64,000 nucleotides of DNA from Palsa-892 sp035295845 (GTDB lineage: Bacteria > Pseudomonadota > Alphaproteobacteria > Rhizobiales > Xanthobacteraceae). Within the stretch, counting starts at the first letter, position 1. Each line of letters opens with the position of its first letter. A model generated the notes under the pieces. The model worked only from the letters and a program-made list of their open reading frames with translations. It made no database searches and was not told the origin of the DNA. Of this stretch, positions 34,932 through 43,579 are shown in pieces. The stretch spans positions 124,001-188,000 of the forward strand of contig DATGIF010000032.1 in NCBI GenBank assembly GCA_035295845.1. Direction: 5' to 3'. The translations under genes and the position numbers were made by a program.

Positions 34932-36726
34932 GGCGTCTCACCTTTTCGGGTTCGGGCTCGGTTAGCGTCATGGTTTCGGCCGGAAGTGCCGCGGCATGCA
35001 GGCCTGCGCGGTCTTTCCGGCAATCGAGCGGCAGGCGGATCGCGACTTTCGTGCCCTCGCCGAGGCGGCTTGCGATATCGACGCTGCCGCCATGCAGTTC
35101 GGCAAGGCCTTTGACCACAGCCAGGCCGAGGCCGCTGCCTTCATAGGGCCGGTCATAGGATGAGTGCGCCTGGAAGAAGGGGCTGCCGAGATGGCCGAGG
35201 TCTTTTTCGGCAACGCCGATCCCGCTGTCGGCGACGCTGAGCAGAAGGCCGTCGCCCTCGGTCCGGCAGCCGATGGCGACGCTGCCGCCCTCGCCGGTAA
35301 ATTTGATCGCGTTCGACAAGAGATTCAGCAGAATCTGCCGCACCGCCCGCTCATCGGCGACGATTTCCGGCAAGGCCGCGGCAAGCTCGGCCGAGAGGAG
35401 AACGCCCTTCTTTTCGGCGGCGAGCGCCATCATCGTGACGACGCTTTCCACGAGCCGGCCGATGGAAAAGCTCTTGGGCCGGATCGTGAATTGGCCGGTC
35501 TCGATCCGCGATACGTCCAGGATGCTGTTGACGACGGCGAGGAGATGCTCGCCGCTGTCGCGGATGAGCTTGGCGTAGTCGTGCTGATAGCGGGATTCGG
35601 CCGGGCCGGACGCGGCATTCATCAGGATTTCGGAGAATCCGATGATCGCGTTCAGCGGCGTGCGCAATTCATGACTGACAGTGGCGAGGAAGCGATACTT
35701 CGCGTCATTTGCCTGCTCCGCCTCGCCGCGTGCGGCTTCCAGCGCGAGCTCCGCGGCTTTGCGGCTAGAGATATCCTGGGTCACGGCGACGACTTGCGGT
35801 TTCGACGCCGCACGCGCGGCGGTCGCCCCGGAGGCGTCCGGACGGCAGCGCGACTCAACCCAGATGAAGGACTCCGAGGTATCCCGGCGCAAACGATATT
35901 CAACCGTGACTTCTTTTTTTCCGATCGCGGCGTCGCTGATCGCCGTCAAGAAAGCCGGCCGGTCGGCGATGTGGATGCGGTCGAAGAGGCCGTGTCCCAT
36001 GAGCCGGTGCGCGGGCGTTCCGAGCAGGCTTTCGGCCGCGGACGACGCAAAGGTGACGGCGCCGTTGCGGCCATGGCTGGTGATAAGCTCGCTCGTGTTG
36101 TGCGCGATCCAGCGATAGCGCCTTTCGCTCGCTTGCTGCAGGCGCGCTTCGTTGTCGGCGATGGCGCGCGCGCCAAAGGCGACGAAAACCACGTTGGCGG
36201 CGACCATCAGGCCGCCGGTGAGACCGAGCGAAGCGGAGTCAAGCGCGAGCCCAAGATGCACCGGCAAGAATCCGGAGCTTGCCAATCCCCACGACAAGCC
36301 AAAGACGGCAAAAGCGCTGATGCCCGCGGCAATCGCAGCTGAACGCGAGCAGAAAAAGATCGCCTCGATGGGTACCAGCGCGACCCACAGGGCGAAAACG
36401 CCAAGGCCGCTCATTCCGGCGAAGAGGCCGAGGGGTATGGCCAGGATCGCCGCCGACAGAATATGCGCGCGCTCAAAGGCGCCCGTCCGCGAGACATAAA
36501 GTGCCGCGAACATCGGGAACAGAAGCCACCAATAGGCCATGGCCTCGAGCATCGATGGCACGCCGCGCACGGCAAGATAGACGGGGAGCGCCGCGAACGC
36601 GATCAGCCCGAAGGAAAGCCGCGAGGCGATGAAGAAGAAATGGCGCGCGAAGATCCGCGCGTCCGTCCGCGCCGACGGATGAACGAGCGCCTCCACATAG
36701 GCGCCAAGCGGCGTGAGAAAACTCAT
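34924..36726 (-). CDS. divJ: DivJ-like membrane PAS histidine kinase
   Basis: A 600-residue sensor kinase with about six N-terminal membrane helices (residues 30-190), a PAS domain (about 198-322), a short coil and a HisKA/ATPase core with TVSHELRTPLNA (His352), NLLSNAIKFT, ADSGIGVAEKD and GSGLGLAVVKGLAELHGG. A multi-span sensor with PAS and kinase core, and no receiver, is the DivJ layout; DivJ phosphorylates DivK and PleC opposes it. The call is by architecture and sequence feel only; other DivJ/PleC-family kinases look similar. Start: ATG 36726, with a TTG at 36735 possible. It leads a run of peptidoglycan-binding, DUF1491 and unknown genes. Confidence 0.68.
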   Translation of the reverse strand: MSFLTPLGAYVEALVHPSARTDARIFARHFFFIASRLSFGLIAFAALPVYLAVRGVPSMLEAMAYWWLLFPMFAALYVSRTGAFERAHILSAAILAIPLGLFAGMSGLGVFALWVALVPIEAIFFCSRSAAIAAGISAFAVFGLSWGLASSGFLPVHLGLALDSASLGLTGGLMVAANVVFVAFGARAIADNEARLQQASERRYRWIAHNTSELITSHGRNGAVTFASSAAESLLGTPAHRLMGHGLFDRIHIADRPAFLTAISDAAIGKKEVTVEYRLRRDTSESFIWVESRCRPDASGATAARAASKPQVVAVTQDISSRKAAELALEAARGEAEQANDAKYRFLATVSHELRTPLNAIIGFSEILMNAASGPAESRYQHDYAKLIRDSGEHLLAVVNSILDVSRIETGQFTIRPKSFSIGRLVESVVTMMALAAEKKGVLLSAELAAALPEIVADERAVRQILLNLLSNAIKFTGEGGSVAIGCRTEGDGLLLSVADSGIGVAEKDLGHLGSPFFQAHSSYDRPYEGSGLGLAVVKGLAELHGGSVDIASRLGEGTKVAIRLPLDCRKDRAGLHAAALPAETMTLTEPEPEKVRRRA

Positions 36727-36801
36727 CCTGCGCAATGCAATCGCGGCGTTATCCCGATTCGCCGCCCCCTCACCTGTGAGCCGGATCGTGACAAAAGTCG
36801 C

Positions 36802-36816
36802 TTAAACGAAACCTAA
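36802..36816 (-). promoter_or_regulatory. CtrA-like box upstream of the divJ-like operon
   Basis: TTAA at 36802-36805 and CTAA at 36813-36816 with 7 bases between (seven of eight conserved positions of TTAA-N7-TTAA). It is 76 bases upstream of the divJ-like ATG. On the minus strand it reads TTAG-N7-TTAA. No other box of this form was seen in the gap. Confidence 0.4.
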
Positions 36817-36890
36817 GTGGAGCGGGATCGGCGCGACTTTGGCGCGCCGCGTGGACCAATCCCGGCGCTTCGGCGCGAGGAACCGGCGCT

Positions 36891-36983
36891 ATGGTGAATA
36901 AAGGGTTTCATATCTGCGGCGCCCGCAAGGCGGAGCTTGCCTTCTGCTCCGAGACGCAATGGCGGTGCCGGTTCGGATGCTGA
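36891..36983 (+). CDS. Possible 30-residue Cys-rich peptide
   Basis: A short ORF starting ATG with AGGA 9 bases upstream. It encodes a basic peptide with four Cys (at positions 9, 19, 26, 30) and a C-terminal Cys. An ORF of this length is easy to get by chance, so this is only a candidate. It lies in the intergenic region next to the divJ-like operon. Confidence 0.22.
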   Translation: MVNKGFHICGARKAELAFCSETQWRCRFGC

Positions 36984-37133
36984 AAGCAGACGGAAACCAA
37001 TCCCTCAAATTTTACAAAAATTCGCGCCGAATTCGTCGCTAAGGCCGAACGTTTCTTTCAAGGGCGCTGGTTTAGTCTCTATCCTGAACGCGGCAAGCGA
37101 TAAGCCGCGTCGGGAAAGGCGAAAGCAGACGTC

Positions 37134-37556
37134 ATGTTCTTTCTCTTGCGGGTCGCATTCTGGCTCTCGATCGTCGTGCTCCTGTTGCCGGCGGCGCCGG
37201 GGAGCAAGGACGATCCCAACCGGCCGCAGGTCGGAGCCATCGAAGCGCTCGGGGCGGCGAAAGCCGCGGTCGAGGACGCGCGCGGATTCTGCTCGCGCCA
37301 GCCCGACGCCTGCGTCACCGGCTCGCAAGCCTTCCACACCTTCGGCCAGAAGGCCCAGAACGGCGCCAAGATCCTCTACGAGTTTCTGACCGACCGCTTC
37401 GCGGACGCGCCGGCAACGGCGGCGCGCAAGGACAAGGAAGAAACCGGCTCGATCGCGCGCCCCGGCCGCCATACGCTGACGCAGGAAGACACCGTGCCCG
37501 CCTGGCGCGGTCCCGAGGCGCGTCCCGTTCCGCTGCCCGCCCGCCGTCCCTCCTGA
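37134..37556 (+). CDS. DUF5330 family protein
   Basis: A 140-residue protein with an N-terminal hydrophobic helix (about 2-23) and a DUF5330 domain: the EALGAAKAAVEDARGFC run, and SRQPDACVTGSQAFHTFGQKA with the second conserved Cys, are family features. It is probably exported to the periplasm with a disulfide between the two Cys. The C-terminus is a Pro/Arg-rich tail. The function is unknown; the family is common in Hyphomicrobiales. Confidence 0.82.
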   Translation: MFFLLRVAFWLSIVVLLLPAAPGSKDDPNRPQVGAIEALGAAKAAVEDARGFCSRQPDACVTGSQAFHTFGQKAQNGAKILYEFLTDRFADAPATAARKDKEETGSIARPGRHTLTQEDTVPAWRGPEARPVPLPARRPS

Positions 37557-37641
37557 TTGCCGCGATAATCCGGCCTTGCGAAGCATTGCGCCGGCGGCGC
37601 CTTCGCTCCTATATATTTCTGGTGAGGCCAGTTGGGCGAAC

Positions 37642-38073
37642 ATGAGCATCGACCAGATTCTGAGCGATTTCGAAGTTCTCGACAGCTGGGACGACCGGTA
37701 TCGCTATCTCATCGAGCTCGGCCGCAAGCTCACGCCATTGCCGGATGCGGCGCGCATTGACACGAACAAGGTGCAGGGCTGCGCGAGCCGGGTCTGGCTC
37801 GTGAGCCACACGCATCCGGCGAAGAACGGCGGCGGCGCGGTGCTCGAATTTATTGGCGACAGCGACGCCCACATCGTCAAAGGCCTGATCGCGATCCTGT
37901 TTGCGCTCTATTCCGGCCAGGCCGCGAAGAAAATTCTCGATACCGACGCGATCGCCGTTTTCGAGAAGCTCGGTTTGCGCGAGCACCTGACCCCGCAGCG
38001 TTCGAACGGCTTCCGTTCGATGGTCGAGCGGATCCGCAACGACGCGCGCTCCGCGCTCGCGCACGCCGCCTGA
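37642..38073 (+). CDS. sufE: SufE-family cysteine desulfurase activator
   Basis: A 143-residue protein that accepts sulfur from a cysteine desulfurase (SufS type) for Fe-S cluster assembly. The catalytic Cys47 is in the motif KVQGCASRVWL, and the family block LGLREHLTPQRSNGFRSMVERI is present. The ATG at 37642 is taken because the sequence starts at MSIDQILSDFEVL, as in homologues, although the frame is open upstream to 37576. No other suf gene lies nearby, as is usual for this stand-alone gene in alphaproteobacteria. Confidence 0.94.
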   Translation: MSIDQILSDFEVLDSWDDRYRYLIELGRKLTPLPDAARIDTNKVQGCASRVWLVSHTHPAKNGGGAVLEFIGDSDAHIVKGLIAILFALYSGQAAKKILDTDAIAVFEKLGLREHLTPQRSNGFRSMVERIRNDARSALAHAA

Positions 38074-38197
38074 TCTAACACCCCGTCGACAAGCCGGCCG
38101 GTTTTTCGCTCGCGCGCTTGTGTAAAGCGCGTATCTTGCGGCATATGTCTTACGTGCTTAAGTGGAACTTCGCCAATCCGCCACGAGGAGGGAGCGA

Positions 38198-38620
38198 ATG
38201 ACCGAACAGCCGCGCAAGGTGACAAAGACCGACGCCGAATGGCGCGCGCAACTGACGCCGGAACAATATCACGTCATGCGCGAGCACGGCACCGAGCGCC
38301 CGTTCACCGGCCCGTATGTCAACGAAAAGCGCAAGGGCATGTATGTCTGCGCGAGCTGCGGAAATCCGCTGTTTTCGTCCGATACGAAATACGATTCCGG
38401 CAGCGGCTGGCCGAGCTTCTACGCCCCGGCGGCGAAGGGCGCGGTTTCCGAGCACGAGGATAATTCGATGTTGATGCGCCGCACCGAGATCCGCTGCGCC
38501 GCCTGCGAAGCGCATCTCGGCCACGTCTTCAATGACGGGCCGAACCCGACAGGATTGCGCTATTGCATGAACGGATGCGCGCTCGATCTCAAGCCAAAAG
38601 AGGGGAAGGATGGCGCGTAA
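38198..38620 (+). CDS. msrB: Peptide-methionine (R)-S-oxide reductase MsrB
   Basis: Repairs methionine-R-sulfoxide in proteins. The 140-residue protein has the two zinc CxxC motifs (CASCGNPL and CAACEAHL), the YDSGSGWPSFY block, and the catalytic RYCMNGCALDL with the active Cys after RY. It carries an extra Cys three residues after the catalytic Asn-Gly, which is not standard. The ATG at 38198 has a strong AGGAGGGA 8 bases upstream; the frame continues upstream to 38162. The stop is 11 bases inside the following oligopeptidase gene. Confidence 0.95.
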   Translation: MTEQPRKVTKTDAEWRAQLTPEQYHVMREHGTERPFTGPYVNEKRKGMYVCASCGNPLFSSDTKYDSGSGWPSFYAPAAKGAVSEHEDNSMLMRRTEIRCAACEAHLGHVFNDGPNPTGLRYCMNGCALDLKPKEGKDGA

Positions 38621-40781
38621 AGCGCGCACAAAAAGCGCGCGATCCAGGAAGCAGCCCAAGAAGAAGCCGCCCAAAAAGAAGGGTGCGGCGCGCAACACTC
38701 CGCCGATCGCCAAGCCGCAACCCGTCGAGCGCAGCGTCCACGGCGAGCGCCTCGTCGACGATTACGCGTGGCTCCGCGCCGCCAACTGGCGCGAGGTGAT
38801 GCGCGACCCTTCGGTGCTTGATCCGCAAATCCGCGCTTATCTCGATGCGGAAAACCGGTATTCGAAAAAAGCCTTCGCCAAAACCGCCGGCCTCAGAAAA
38901 CGCCTCATCGCCGAAATGCGCGGCCGCATCAAGGAAGATGATTCGACCGTGCCTGCGCGCGATGGAAGCTTCGCCTACTTCGTGCGCTATCGCGAGGGCG
39001 GCCAGCATCCGCTCGCCTATCGCGTTCCGGCCGCAGGCGGCAGCGAGGAGCTGCTTCTGGATGGTGACGCGCTGGCCAAGGGCAAGGCTTATTTTCATCT
39101 CGCCGAAGCGCGCCACTCACGCGACCATCGGCTGCTTGCCTGGTCCGCCGACGATGCGGGATCGGAATTCAACACCATTCACCTGCGCGACATCGCTTCG
39201 CGCAAGGACCTTGCCGATCTCATTCCGGATTCCACCGGCGCCGTGATGTGGACCGCCGACAGTCGCAGATTTTTCTACGTGCGGCTCGATGCGGAGCACC
39301 GGCCCTCGCGCGTCTTTCTCCACCGCCTCGGCACGCCCGTCGAATCCGATACTTTAATTTACGAAGAGCACGACAAGGGCTTTTTCGTCAGCATCGGCCA
39401 GCTACAAGCGGGCGTCTTCGGCGCGATCAGCTGCGGCGATCATGAAACCTCGGAGACGTGGCTCGCCGATCTTTCCGACCCCACGGCGCCGCTGCGCCTG
39501 GTCGAGCCGCGCCAAAAAGGCGTGCGCTACAGCGTCGAGCATCATCCCGCTTTCGAGGGCAGACCCGCGCTGATCATCCTCACCAACGCGGACGATGCCG
39601 AAGACTTCAAGATCGTCACCGCCCCGCTCGACGCCCCCGGCCGCGCGCACTGGCGCGACCTTGTCGCCCACCGGCCCGGCACGCTGATCCTCGACGTCGC
39701 CGTCCTCCGCGATTGGCTCGTGCGCCTGGAACGCGCCGAGGGCCTGCCGCGCATCGTCGTTCGCCGACTTTCGGATCGCGACGAGCATACGATCGCCTTC
39801 GACGAGGAGGCCTATTCGCTCGGCATGAGCGCGGGATTCGAATTCGTCACGGACACGCTGCGCTTCAGCTATTCGTCGATGACCACGCCAACCGAGGTGT
39901 GGGATTACGACATGGCCGCGCGCACGCGGATCCTGCGCAAGCGGCAGGAAGTGCCTTCGGGCCACGATCCTGCGCAATATGTGACGCGGCACCTGCAGGC
40001 GAAGGCCCCCGACGGCGAATTGATTCCGATTTCGTTGCTCTATCGCCGCGGTCTCAAGCTCGACGGCAAGGCGCCATGCCTCCTTTTCGGCTACGGCGCC
40101 TACGGCATCGCCATGCCCGCCTCCTTCAACACCAACCGGCTTTCGCTGGTGGACCGCGGATTTATCGTCGCGATCGCGCATATTCGCGGCGGCACGGAAA
40201 AGGGATGGCGCTGGTACCGGGAAGGCAAGCTCGCCAAAAAACAAAATACGTTCTCGGATTTCGCGGCGGCGGCGGAATATCTCATTCGCGAGCGGTTTAC
40301 CTCCGCCGACCGCATCGTCGCGCAGGGCGGCTCGGCCGGCGGGCTGTTGATGGGCGCGGTTGCCAACCAGCGGCCGGAACTCTTCAAGGCGATCATTGCC
40401 GAGGTTCCTTTCGTCGATGCGCTCAATACGATCCTCGACGACACGCTGCCGCTCACGCCGCCGGAATGGCCGGAATGGGGAAATCCGATCGAGAGCGCCG
40501 ACGCCTTCCGCTGGATCCGCGCCTATTCGCCCTACGACAACGTGCGGGCGCAGGACTATCCGGCAATCCTCGTGCTCGCCGGCCTCACCGATCCGCGCGT
40601 GACCTATTGGGAGCCGGCGAAGTGGACGGCCAAGCTCCGCGCGCTGAAGACCGATAAAAATCCGCTTTTCCTGCGCACCAATATGGATGCCGGCCACGGT
40701 GGCGCCGCGGGCCGCTTCGACCGGCTGGAAGAAGTCGCGCTCGTCTACGCGTTTGCGCTCGAAACAACCGGGCTCGCCTGA
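38610..40781 (+). CDS. ptrB: Prolyl oligopeptidase family peptidase (oligopeptidase B-like)
   Basis: A 723-residue S9 peptidase that cleaves short peptides. It has a Lys-rich N-terminal tail (first 30 residues), a seven-blade beta-propeller domain and a C-terminal alpha/beta hydrolase domain. The nucleophile Ser575 is in GGSAGG, the acid Asp in LTDPRVTYWEP, and the base His696 in MDAGHGG. The C-terminal pattern (EVPFVDALNTILDDTLPLTPPEWPEWGNP) matches oligopeptidase B, which prefers Arg/Lys sites. No signal peptide, so it is cytoplasmic. It overlaps msrB by 11 bases and runs into the DMT gene within 1 base. Confidence 0.88.
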   Translation: MARKARTKSARSRKQPKKKPPKKKGAARNTPPIAKPQPVERSVHGERLVDDYAWLRAANWREVMRDPSVLDPQIRAYLDAENRYSKKAFAKTAGLRKRLIAEMRGRIKEDDSTVPARDGSFAYFVRYREGGQHPLAYRVPAAGGSEELLLDGDALAKGKAYFHLAEARHSRDHRLLAWSADDAGSEFNTIHLRDIASRKDLADLIPDSTGAVMWTADSRRFFYVRLDAEHRPSRVFLHRLGTPVESDTLIYEEHDKGFFVSIGQLQAGVFGAISCGDHETSETWLADLSDPTAPLRLVEPRQKGVRYSVEHHPAFEGRPALIILTNADDAEDFKIVTAPLDAPGRAHWRDLVAHRPGTLILDVAVLRDWLVRLERAEGLPRIVVRRLSDRDEHTIAFDEEAYSLGMSAGFEFVTDTLRFSYSSMTTPTEVWDYDMAARTRILRKRQEVPSGHDPAQYVTRHLQAKAPDGELIPISLLYRRGLKLDGKAPCLLFGYGAYGIAMPASFNTNRLSLVDRGFIVAIAHIRGGTEKGWRWYREGKLAKKQNTFSDFAAAAEYLIRERFTSADRIVAQGGSAGGLLMGAVANQRPELFKAIIAEVPFVDALNTILDDTLPLTPPEWPEWGNPIESADAFRWIRAYSPYDNVRAQDYPAILVLAGLTDPRVTYWEPAKWTAKLRALKTDKNPLFLRTNMDAGHGGAAGRFDRLEEVALVYAFALETTGLA

Positions 40782-40782
40782 A

Positions 40783-41688
40783 ATGAGCCCGAAGGACCGG
40801 CTCGATCCGCTGGCCGCGGCAACCACGGCCGCCCTCTGCGCTTCGTGGGGATTCCAGCAGGTCACCATCAAGATCGCCAACAGCGCGATTTCGCCCGCGT
40901 TCCAGAGCGGGCTGCGCTCGCTCGGCGCGCTTTTGCTGCTCGTCCTGTGGTGCGCCGCGCGCGGCATCCGGCTGTTCGCGCGCGACGGCACGTTGATGAT
41001 GGGCCTTCTTGTCGGCGCGATGTTCGCGGCCGAATTCGCGCTGATCTACTGGAGCCTGGTGTTCACCGAGGTCGCGCGCAGCATCATCTTTCTCTACACC
41101 GCGCCGTTTTTCGTGGCGCTCGGCGCGCATTATTTCGTGCCGGGCGAGCGGCTGTGGAACCTGCAGATCGCCGGCCTCGTCTGCGCCTTTGCGGGCGTCA
41201 TTCTCGCCCTCTATGACGGGCTGTCGCTGCCATCCTCGCGCGCGTTCATCGGCGACGGCATGATGCTCATCGCGGCCGTTCTGTGGGCGGCGACGACCGT
41301 TGCCATCAAAGGGAGCGCGCTCGTCCGCATTGATCCGGCGAAAACGCTCGCCTATCAGCTCGCGGTTTCGGGTTTAGCGCTGACAGCGCTCGCGCCGCTC
41401 TTCGGGGAAAAGGGTGTGATCGCGATCACGCCCGCGGTGATCGCCGCCATGGCCTATCAAATCATCGCCGTCGCGTTTGCCTCCTACCTCGTCTGGTTTG
41501 CGTTGATGCGCACCTATCCCGCCTCGACGCTTTCGGCGTTCACGTTTCTATCCCCGGTTTTCGCGATGATCTTCGGCGCGACGCTGCTCGGCGAGCGGGT
41601 AAGCCCGCTGCTTGCCGCGGCACTGGCTTTCGTCGCTTTCGGAATTTGGCTTGTTAACCGCCCGCGGTCCGTGCGCGTCAGTTTGTAG
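40783..41688 (+). CDS. DMT-superfamily (EamA) transporter
   Basis: A 301-residue inner-membrane protein with about ten membrane helices in two EamA repeats. The start MSPKDRL at ATG 40783 lies 1 base after the oligopeptidase stop; the frame is open further upstream inside that gene, which is not used. EamA proteins export amino acids, nucleotides or other metabolites; nothing identifies the substrate here. The 3' end overlaps the convergent unknown membrane gene by 11 bases. Confidence 0.85.
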   Translation: MSPKDRLDPLAAATTAALCASWGFQQVTIKIANSAISPAFQSGLRSLGALLLLVLWCAARGIRLFARDGTLMMGLLVGAMFAAEFALIYWSLVFTEVARSIIFLYTAPFFVALGAHYFVPGERLWNLQIAGLVCAFAGVILALYDGLSLPSSRAFIGDGMMLIAAVLWAATTVAIKGSALVRIDPAKTLAYQLAVSGLALTALAPLFGEKGVIAITPAVIAAMAYQIIAVAFASYLVWFALMRTYPASTLSAFTFLSPVFAMIFGATLLGERVSPLLAAALAFVAFGIWLVNRPRSVRVSL

Positions 41689-42502
41689 GCTTGCCGGCGA
41701 AATCGATGTCGGCCTCGTCGCCCGTGCGGCTGACGTGATCCTGCAATTCCTCGATCGAGGCAAAGCGCACGGTGCCGATCGGCAGTTCCGCTTCGATCGA
41801 GCCGTCGGCATAGAGCGTGTAGGCCATGCCGTGGATAATGCCGGAGCGCACCACGGTGCTCGACGGCTCGACGCCGCCTCTGGCGCCGCGCTCGCTCGGC
41901 GCGCGATCGACGTCGGGCGCCGGCCTTTCCGGCATGAAGCGAGGACGCCGCGGCTCGGCGCCGAAATCGCCGCGTCCGGAAGACTGTGGATCGACCGCAG
42001 GCGCGCGCGACCGCTCGGCAAGGCGAGGCTCGATGGCGGGCGGACGTCCGCGCTCGTTCGCGCGCGCGTCAGCCGAACGTGGATCCGTTGCCGGCGGCCA
42101 GGAACGGCCGCGCGGCCGATCTTCGAAGGGGGCATCGGGCTCGGGCAGCGGCACGCCATCATCGAGTTCGTCGCGCTGCGACACCAAGGGAGGCTCGCGG
42201 CGTCCCGGCTGCGGCTCGCGCTTGGGCATGGAGCGGCCTACCGGGCTGTGCGCCGCCGCCGACGGGCGGGAAAAGCCGGCGCCGGATGAAACCTGGTCAA
42301 TGCGGTTCGACAGGTCGCGCAGCGCGCGCAGCACAAAGCCGATCCCCACCATCAAAAAGCCCCCGACCACGCCGACCGAGCCGCTTTGAATGAGCGAACT
42401 GCCAAGCCCGAGGCCAAGCGCCCAGGACGGCGCTCCCGCCGCGATGGCGCCGACCCCGACCAACGCGAGAAAAATGCCCAGAAAAATGATTACTCGATAC
42501 AT
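41678..42502 (-). CDS. Unknown membrane protein with disordered Arg/Pro region
   Basis: A 274-residue protein of three parts: two hydrophobic helices (about 3-25 and 40-60), a long low-complexity stretch rich in Arg, Pro, Glu and Ser (about 75-215) and a compact C-terminal domain (about 218-270) with GIIHGMAYTLYADGSIEAEL and GTVRFASIEELQDHV. I recall the C-terminal block from other Hyphomicrobiales proteins of unknown function, but cannot name a family. The N-terminal Gly-rich helices suggest a membrane anchor; the C-terminal domain would face the cytoplasm. No neighbour gives a clue. Confidence 0.75.
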   Translation of the reverse strand: MYRVIIFLGIFLALVGVGAIAAGAPSWALGLGLGSSLIQSGSVGVVGGFLMVGIGFVLRALRDLSNRIDQVSSGAGFSRPSAAAHSPVGRSMPKREPQPGRREPPLVSQRDELDDGVPLPEPDAPFEDRPRGRSWPPATDPRSADARANERGRPPAIEPRLAERSRAPAVDPQSSGRGDFGAEPRRPRFMPERPAPDVDRAPSERGARGGVEPSSTVVRSGIIHGMAYTLYADGSIEAELPIGTVRFASIEELQDHVSRTGDEADIDFAGKPTN

Positions 42503-42532
42503 CGAGGGTTTACTTCCCAGCTAACGCCACCA

Positions 42533-42685
42533 ATGGACGACTCCCCGGCCCAAGTCCAACAACGCCATGCCCACGCTTTGGTTCCGGACTATATCCTATC
42601 ATACCATCGCATCGTGATGGGTTGTGCGCTCGCGATCGTGAGCTTACGTTTATGGTTGTTTTTCACCGTTCGTAAGGCGCGCTGA
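42533..42685 (+). CDS. Possible 50-residue membrane peptide
   Basis: A short ORF (ATG 42533) with a hydrophobic C-terminal segment (IVMGCALAIVSLRLWLFFTV). It lies 30 bases outside the start of the divergent membrane protein and 50 bases before sodB. It has no ribosome binding site and uses TTA codons, which are rare in this DNA, so it may be spurious. Confidence 0.2.
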   Translation: MDDSPAQVQQRHAHALVPDYILSYHRIVMGCALAIVSLRLWLFFTVRKAR

Positions 42686-42735
42686 CTTCCAAAACTTGGC
42701 GTTTCGCGGGCGTTGATTTCTCAAAGGAGCCGATC

Positions 42736-43332
42736 ATGTCTTTTTCGCTGCCCGACTTACCTTATCCGCATGATGCGCTTGCGCCTTATATGTCGCGCGA
42801 AACGCTCGAATATCACCACGACAAGCATCACCTCGCCTACGTCAACAACGGCAATAACCTCTTGAAAGGCAGCGGCCTCGAGGGCAAATCGCTCGAGGAA
42901 ATCGTCAAAGCCTCCTTCGGCAAGAATCCCGGCCTCTTCAACAATGCCGGCCAGCACTACAACCACACGCTTTTCTGGAAATGGATGAAGCCGAAGGGCG
43001 GCGGAAAAATTCCCGGCGAGCTTGAGAAGCGGATCGCTTCCGACCTCGGCTCGGTCGACAAGATGAAAGAGGAATTCATCCAGGCCGGCGTCACCCAGTT
43101 CGGCTCCGGCTGGTGCTGGCTCGCGGTCAAGGACGGCAAGATCACGGTGATGAAGACCGCGAACGGCGAAAGCCCGCTGGTGCACGGCGGAACGCCCATC
43201 CTCGGCTGCGATGTGTGGGAACATTCCTACTACATCGACTACCGCAACCGCCGGCCCGACTACCTCAAGGCCTTTGTCGAGAACCTGGTGAATTGGGAGT
43301 ATGTCGCCGAACTCGCGGCGAAGGCTAAATAA
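42736..43332 (+). CDS. sodB: Iron superoxide dismutase
   Basis: A 198-residue Fe/Mn superoxide dismutase that converts superoxide to peroxide and oxygen. It has HHDKHHLAYV at the N-terminus, the NHTLFWKWM block, and DVWEHSYYIDYRN near the C-terminus, giving the metal-binding His/His/Asp/His. A Gln in the NNAGQHYNH segment is placed as in Fe-type enzymes, so iron is the likely metal. The start follows AAAGGAG at 7 bases. It is monocistronic; a long GC-rich hairpin follows at 43405. Confidence 0.95.
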   Translation: MSFSLPDLPYPHDALAPYMSRETLEYHHDKHHLAYVNNGNNLLKGSGLEGKSLEEIVKASFGKNPGLFNNAGQHYNHTLFWKWMKPKGGGKIPGELEKRIASDLGSVDKMKEEFIQAGVTQFGSGWCWLAVKDGKITVMKTANGESPLVHGGTPILGCDVWEHSYYIDYRNRRPDYLKAFVENLVNWEYVAELAAKAK

Positions 43333-43404
43333 TCAGCAAGCAAAACGGCTGCCCATTCGCGCGGCAGCGGTAAAAACTTACTTTTCCTCCCAAAATCGAC
43401 ATGT

Positions 43405-43432
43405 TGCGGCGCAACTCCGCTGTTGCGCCGCA
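43405..43432. other. Strong hairpin downstream of sodB
   Basis: A perfect 11-bp stem, TGCGGCGCAAC and GTTGCGCCGCA, with a 6-base loop, 73 bases after the sodB stop. There is no T run on either side, so it is not a classical intrinsic terminator; it could stop degradation or terminate with Rho. Nothing else is recognisable in this 247-base gap. Confidence 0.45.
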
Positions 43433-43579
43433 TGGGAACCCCCTTGCGAAGCGCGAATTGAAGTTGCGAAATCCGGCCACAAATACTGGCTAAATAAAAT
43501 GCAACGGGGTGCGGCGGAATTCATCAATTCGCAAGTCCGGCCGGCACATCCATAGGACCCTGTCGACTCCGTTACTTTC

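Larger units (their letters stand above)
36736..37133. other. 398-base intergenic region
   Basis: Divergent gap between the divJ-like operon and the DUF5330 gene. It holds a CtrA-like box (36802-36816), a GATTC at 36756, and a possible 30-codon Cys-rich ORF (36891-36983). I see no tRNA, terminator or long repeat in it. Confidence 0.5.
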
